This document shows, in pieces, positions 5,682-7,098 of a DNA stretch of 7,098 bases. Below the pieces are notes generated by a model. That model searched no databases. It was given only the letters and a program-made list of their open reading frames with translations, and was not told the DNA's origin. Numbering within the stretch: the stretch's first letter is position 1; every line of letters starts with the position of its first letter. The DNA is from Bryobacterales bacterium (GTDB lineage Bacteria; Acidobacteriota; Terriglobia; Bryobacterales; Bryobacteraceae), in NCBI GenBank assembly GCA_003132905.1, contig PKZC01000211.1, forward strand, positions 1-7,098, read 5' to 3'. A program made the translations under genes and the position numbers.

Positions 5682-6521
5682 CTACTTGGGCTTCCTGACC
5701 AGGTCGCCATACAGCAACTGCTCGGTAAACTCCACGCACTTAAACTCGAGCAATCTTGCGTCTTTCTCGCGATGCCGGTACAGTACCAGGTTGATCTTCC
5801 ACGGCCGCGTGAACGTGGCGGGATCTTCGATGGTGGCCTCGTAATCCATGGTGTTGGCATCCAGCAGCTTATATCGCTCCACAACGTGCAAGCTATCGCT
5901 GGCAAAGTCGCCTGCGCGATCGAACCAGGCGTTTCCATTGAAGCCTGTAACGTCTACTACCAGAGTATCCTTTTCCCAGTGGCCGTTCGACGTACCCATC
6001 CAAGTGTCGGTAGCCGCTTCCTGCGGCTTGCCCATATTGATCAAGCGATTCGTGGTCGCATACTCATAAGCGAACAGAATGTCTTTTTGCGATTGAATGA
6101 TCTGGAACGGATAGGGCAAGTATGCGGCGCGCGGAACGCCTGGCATATAACATTTCACTTCCGGGTCGTCCTTAAAACGATTGGTGAAATTCACCTTCTT
6201 TTTCTCGAGCGCCTCGGGCTTGTAGGGGATCTCTCCGCCTTCCACAACGCCCTGCCCCGGCGGGATTGCACCCTCAGCGCCAAGTTGATAGAACGGCCCG
6301 GCAGACGCGCTGTGGTCTTGAAGATTCCAATCGGCCGTACCCATGGCCTGCCAGAGCCCAGTCAAATTGGGCTTGCCATCGCGCATGCGCGGGATCGACG
6401 ACTGGGCAGCAGCGGCGTGCGGAGCCGCAGTTTGAGCGGCGGCCGAAACCACACAGAGGAACACAGCGGCGCAAGTGGCCGCAAGAACAATTGAACTCGA
6501 AGATTTAGTACAAAGTTGCAT
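5682..6521 (-). CDS. Secreted protein of unknown function, shorter relative of the 366-aa protein
   Basis: I choose the ATG at 6521, giving 279 residues, because it begins a standard signal peptide (MQLCTKSSSSIVLAATCAAV and onward, with likely cleavage near SAAA-Q). The alternative ATG at 6560 would add 13 residues, two of them Cys, ahead of it. Neither start has a strong ribosome site; GCGGA lies about 7 bases before the chosen one. The mature protein has DGKPNLTGLWQAMG (about 48-61) and KCYMPGVPRAAYLP (C124). Further on come FQIIQSQKDILFAYEY, GHWEKDTLVVDVTGF, LHVVERYKLLDANTMDYEAT and LLEFKCVEF (C262). These align in order with the 366-aa neighbour, so the two are paralogues, perhaps from an old duplication. 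The gene lies 54 bp before that neighbour and 72 bp after the TIGR03437-domain gene. No known function. Confidence 0.83.
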   Translation of the reverse strand: MQLCTKSSSSIVLAATCAAVFLCVVSAAAQTAAPHAAAAQSSIPRMRDGKPNLTGLWQAMGTADWNLQDHSASAGPFYQLGAEGAIPPGQGVVEGGEIPYKPEALEKKKVNFTNRFKDDPEVKCYMPGVPRAAYLPYPFQIIQSQKDILFAYEYATTNRLINMGKPQEAATDTWMGTSNGHWEKDTLVVDVTGFNGNAWFDRAGDFASDSLHVVERYKLLDANTMDYEATIEDPATFTRPWKINLVLYRHREKDARLLEFKCVEFTEQLLYGDLVRKPK

Positions 6522-6527
6522 CGGAAT

Positions 6528-6594
6528 GTCCGCCAAACAGCATATCATCAGTGCGGCCATTCTCAGCGACTACCGCGCTGTTTGCGTAGCGGAC
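6528..6594. repeat. Imperfect inverted repeat between the TIGR03437-domain gene and the 279-aa gene
   Basis: Bases 6534-6541 (CCAAACAGC region) pair with 6577-6584 over 8 bp, and 6528-6533 pair with 6589-6594 over 6 bp, leaving a 4-base bulge (6585-6588) and a 35-base loop. The outer arm reaches the first base of the upstream gene's stop codon (6594-6596). The other arm lies 7 bases upstream of the downstream ATG, over its weak ribosome site. No T-run follows, so a plain intrinsic terminator is unlikely; a hairpin that limits ribosome access is possible. Confidence 0.35.
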
Positions 6595-7098
6595 TAGTTC
6601 CCGATAGCGATATATAACGTCTGCGTCCCGTTGGTTCCGCCTAGCGTAAACGTCAATGGCGCGGCATTGCTGGCCGCAACCGCGGGCACAACGATGTTGA
6701 ATTGATAGAGGCCGACATAGTTGGGCGCTAATCCCGAGTAATCCGCCTTGGCGGGCGTTCCGCCAATCGACATTTGAAAGCTGGAGGCGATGGCATTGCT
6801 CTGCTGCACAATTTGCCCCGCCGGAATGGCCGGCGTCACTGGTCCAAATCCCACGCCATAAAGCACGATCTCATCGCCAGGTTTGGCTGGGCGCGAGTTC
6901 ACGCCGGAGATTGCACCCTCCGGAAGCACATACGTGCCATCGGAAAACACGGCTACGGCATATTGAATGCCTCCGATGTTGAACGACGCGGGCGCTAGCA
7001 ACCCCGGCTCCAGCGGATTTACCGTGATACTCAGCGTCGCACTGGTGCCTCCGCCCGACTTCAGCGCTACCTGTTGAACACCCGTACCGACGTTGGAC
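6594..7098 (-). CDS. C-terminal part of a TIGR03437-domain (Solibacter C-terminal) protein; 5' end outside window
   Basis: The frame is open from the right edge to TAG at 6596-6594, giving 167 visible residues; the gene certainly starts beyond the window. An internal TTG at 7001 should not be taken as the start, because coherent sequence continues upstream of it (NVGTGVQQVALKSGGGTSAT, LSITVNPLEPG). The rest matches the domain I know from Solibacter: FNIGGIQYAVAVFSDGTYVL, then SRPAKPGDEIVLYGVGFGPV and TPAIPAGQIVQQ. LAPNYVGLYQFNIVVPAVAA and a closing LTFTLGGTNGTQTLYIAIGN follow. This is an Ig/IPT-like beta-sandwich usually at the C-terminus of large secreted or surface proteins, often after beta-propeller or further Ig-like repeats. 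Its ligand is unknown. The family is the strongest taxonomic clue here. Confidence 0.92.
   Translation of the reverse strand, partial: SNVGTGVQQVALKSGGGTSATLSITVNPLEPGLLAPASFNIGGIQYAVAVFSDGTYVLPEGAISGVNSRPAKPGDEIVLYGVGFGPVTPAIPAGQIVQQSNAIASSFQMSIGGTPAKADYSGLAPNYVGLYQFNIVVPAVAASNAAPLTFTLGGTNGTQTLYIAIGN

Noticed and set aside
4347..6494. A 715-codon open frame on the plus strand, antisense to the three exported-protein genes
   Set aside because: Its translation is rich in Arg, His, Ile and Cys with no recognisable domain, whereas the minus-strand frames have signal peptides, ribosome sites and mutual homology. Long antisense frames are common in GC-rich genes because of codon bias.
6594..7001. 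A complete 135-aa gene starting at the TTG at 7001
   Set aside because: The frame stays open to the window edge and the sequence upstream of the TTG is typical of what precedes this domain, so the gene is truncated by the window, not short.

Overview
The window looks like chromosomal DNA of an Acidobacteriota member close to 'Candidatus Solibacter' or Bryobacter. The main reason is the protein tail at the right edge, which has the hallmark motifs of the Solibacter C-terminal domain family (TIGR03437). The DUF6152-type protein and the two related secreted proteins beside it fit the same group. The organism is inferred from protein families only; no rRNA, tRNA, CRISPR array, transposase or phage gene was seen.

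Apart from a 33-codon fragment at the left edge, every gene supported here is on the minus strand, so the window reads from right to left. From 7098 down: (1) the C-terminal part of a large, probably secreted or surface protein with a TIGR03437 domain; (2) a tight three-gene run of exported proteins: a 279-aa protein, its 366-aa relative and a 139-aa DUF6152 protein (gaps of 54 and 31 bp); (3) a 111-bp intergenic element made of 7-bp AGAANNC-type units in opposite orientations, able to fold into long hairpins; (4) a zinc-independent quinone oxidoreductase of the medium-chain dehydrogenase/reductase superfamily; (5) a 217-bp gap with an AT-rich core, the likeliest promoter site of the left half; (6) a two-gene unit of a 70-aa two-helix membrane protein and a 440-aa membrane-anchored TPR-like protein, 3 bp apart; (7) an exported protein with two VOC (glyoxalase-like) domains. 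Its stop codon interlocks with the stop of the plus-strand fragment at the left edge.

Functionally, most products are directed to the envelope or exported. The 279-aa/366-aa/DUF6152 trio is the best candidate for an undescribed system. The two larger proteins share an aligned C-terminal half with two conserved cysteines, and the DUF6152 protein probably begins with His-His after signal cleavage. No function is known to me for the two larger proteins, and none is asserted. The left-hand genes share orientation, but nothing in the sequence shows that they share a pathway.
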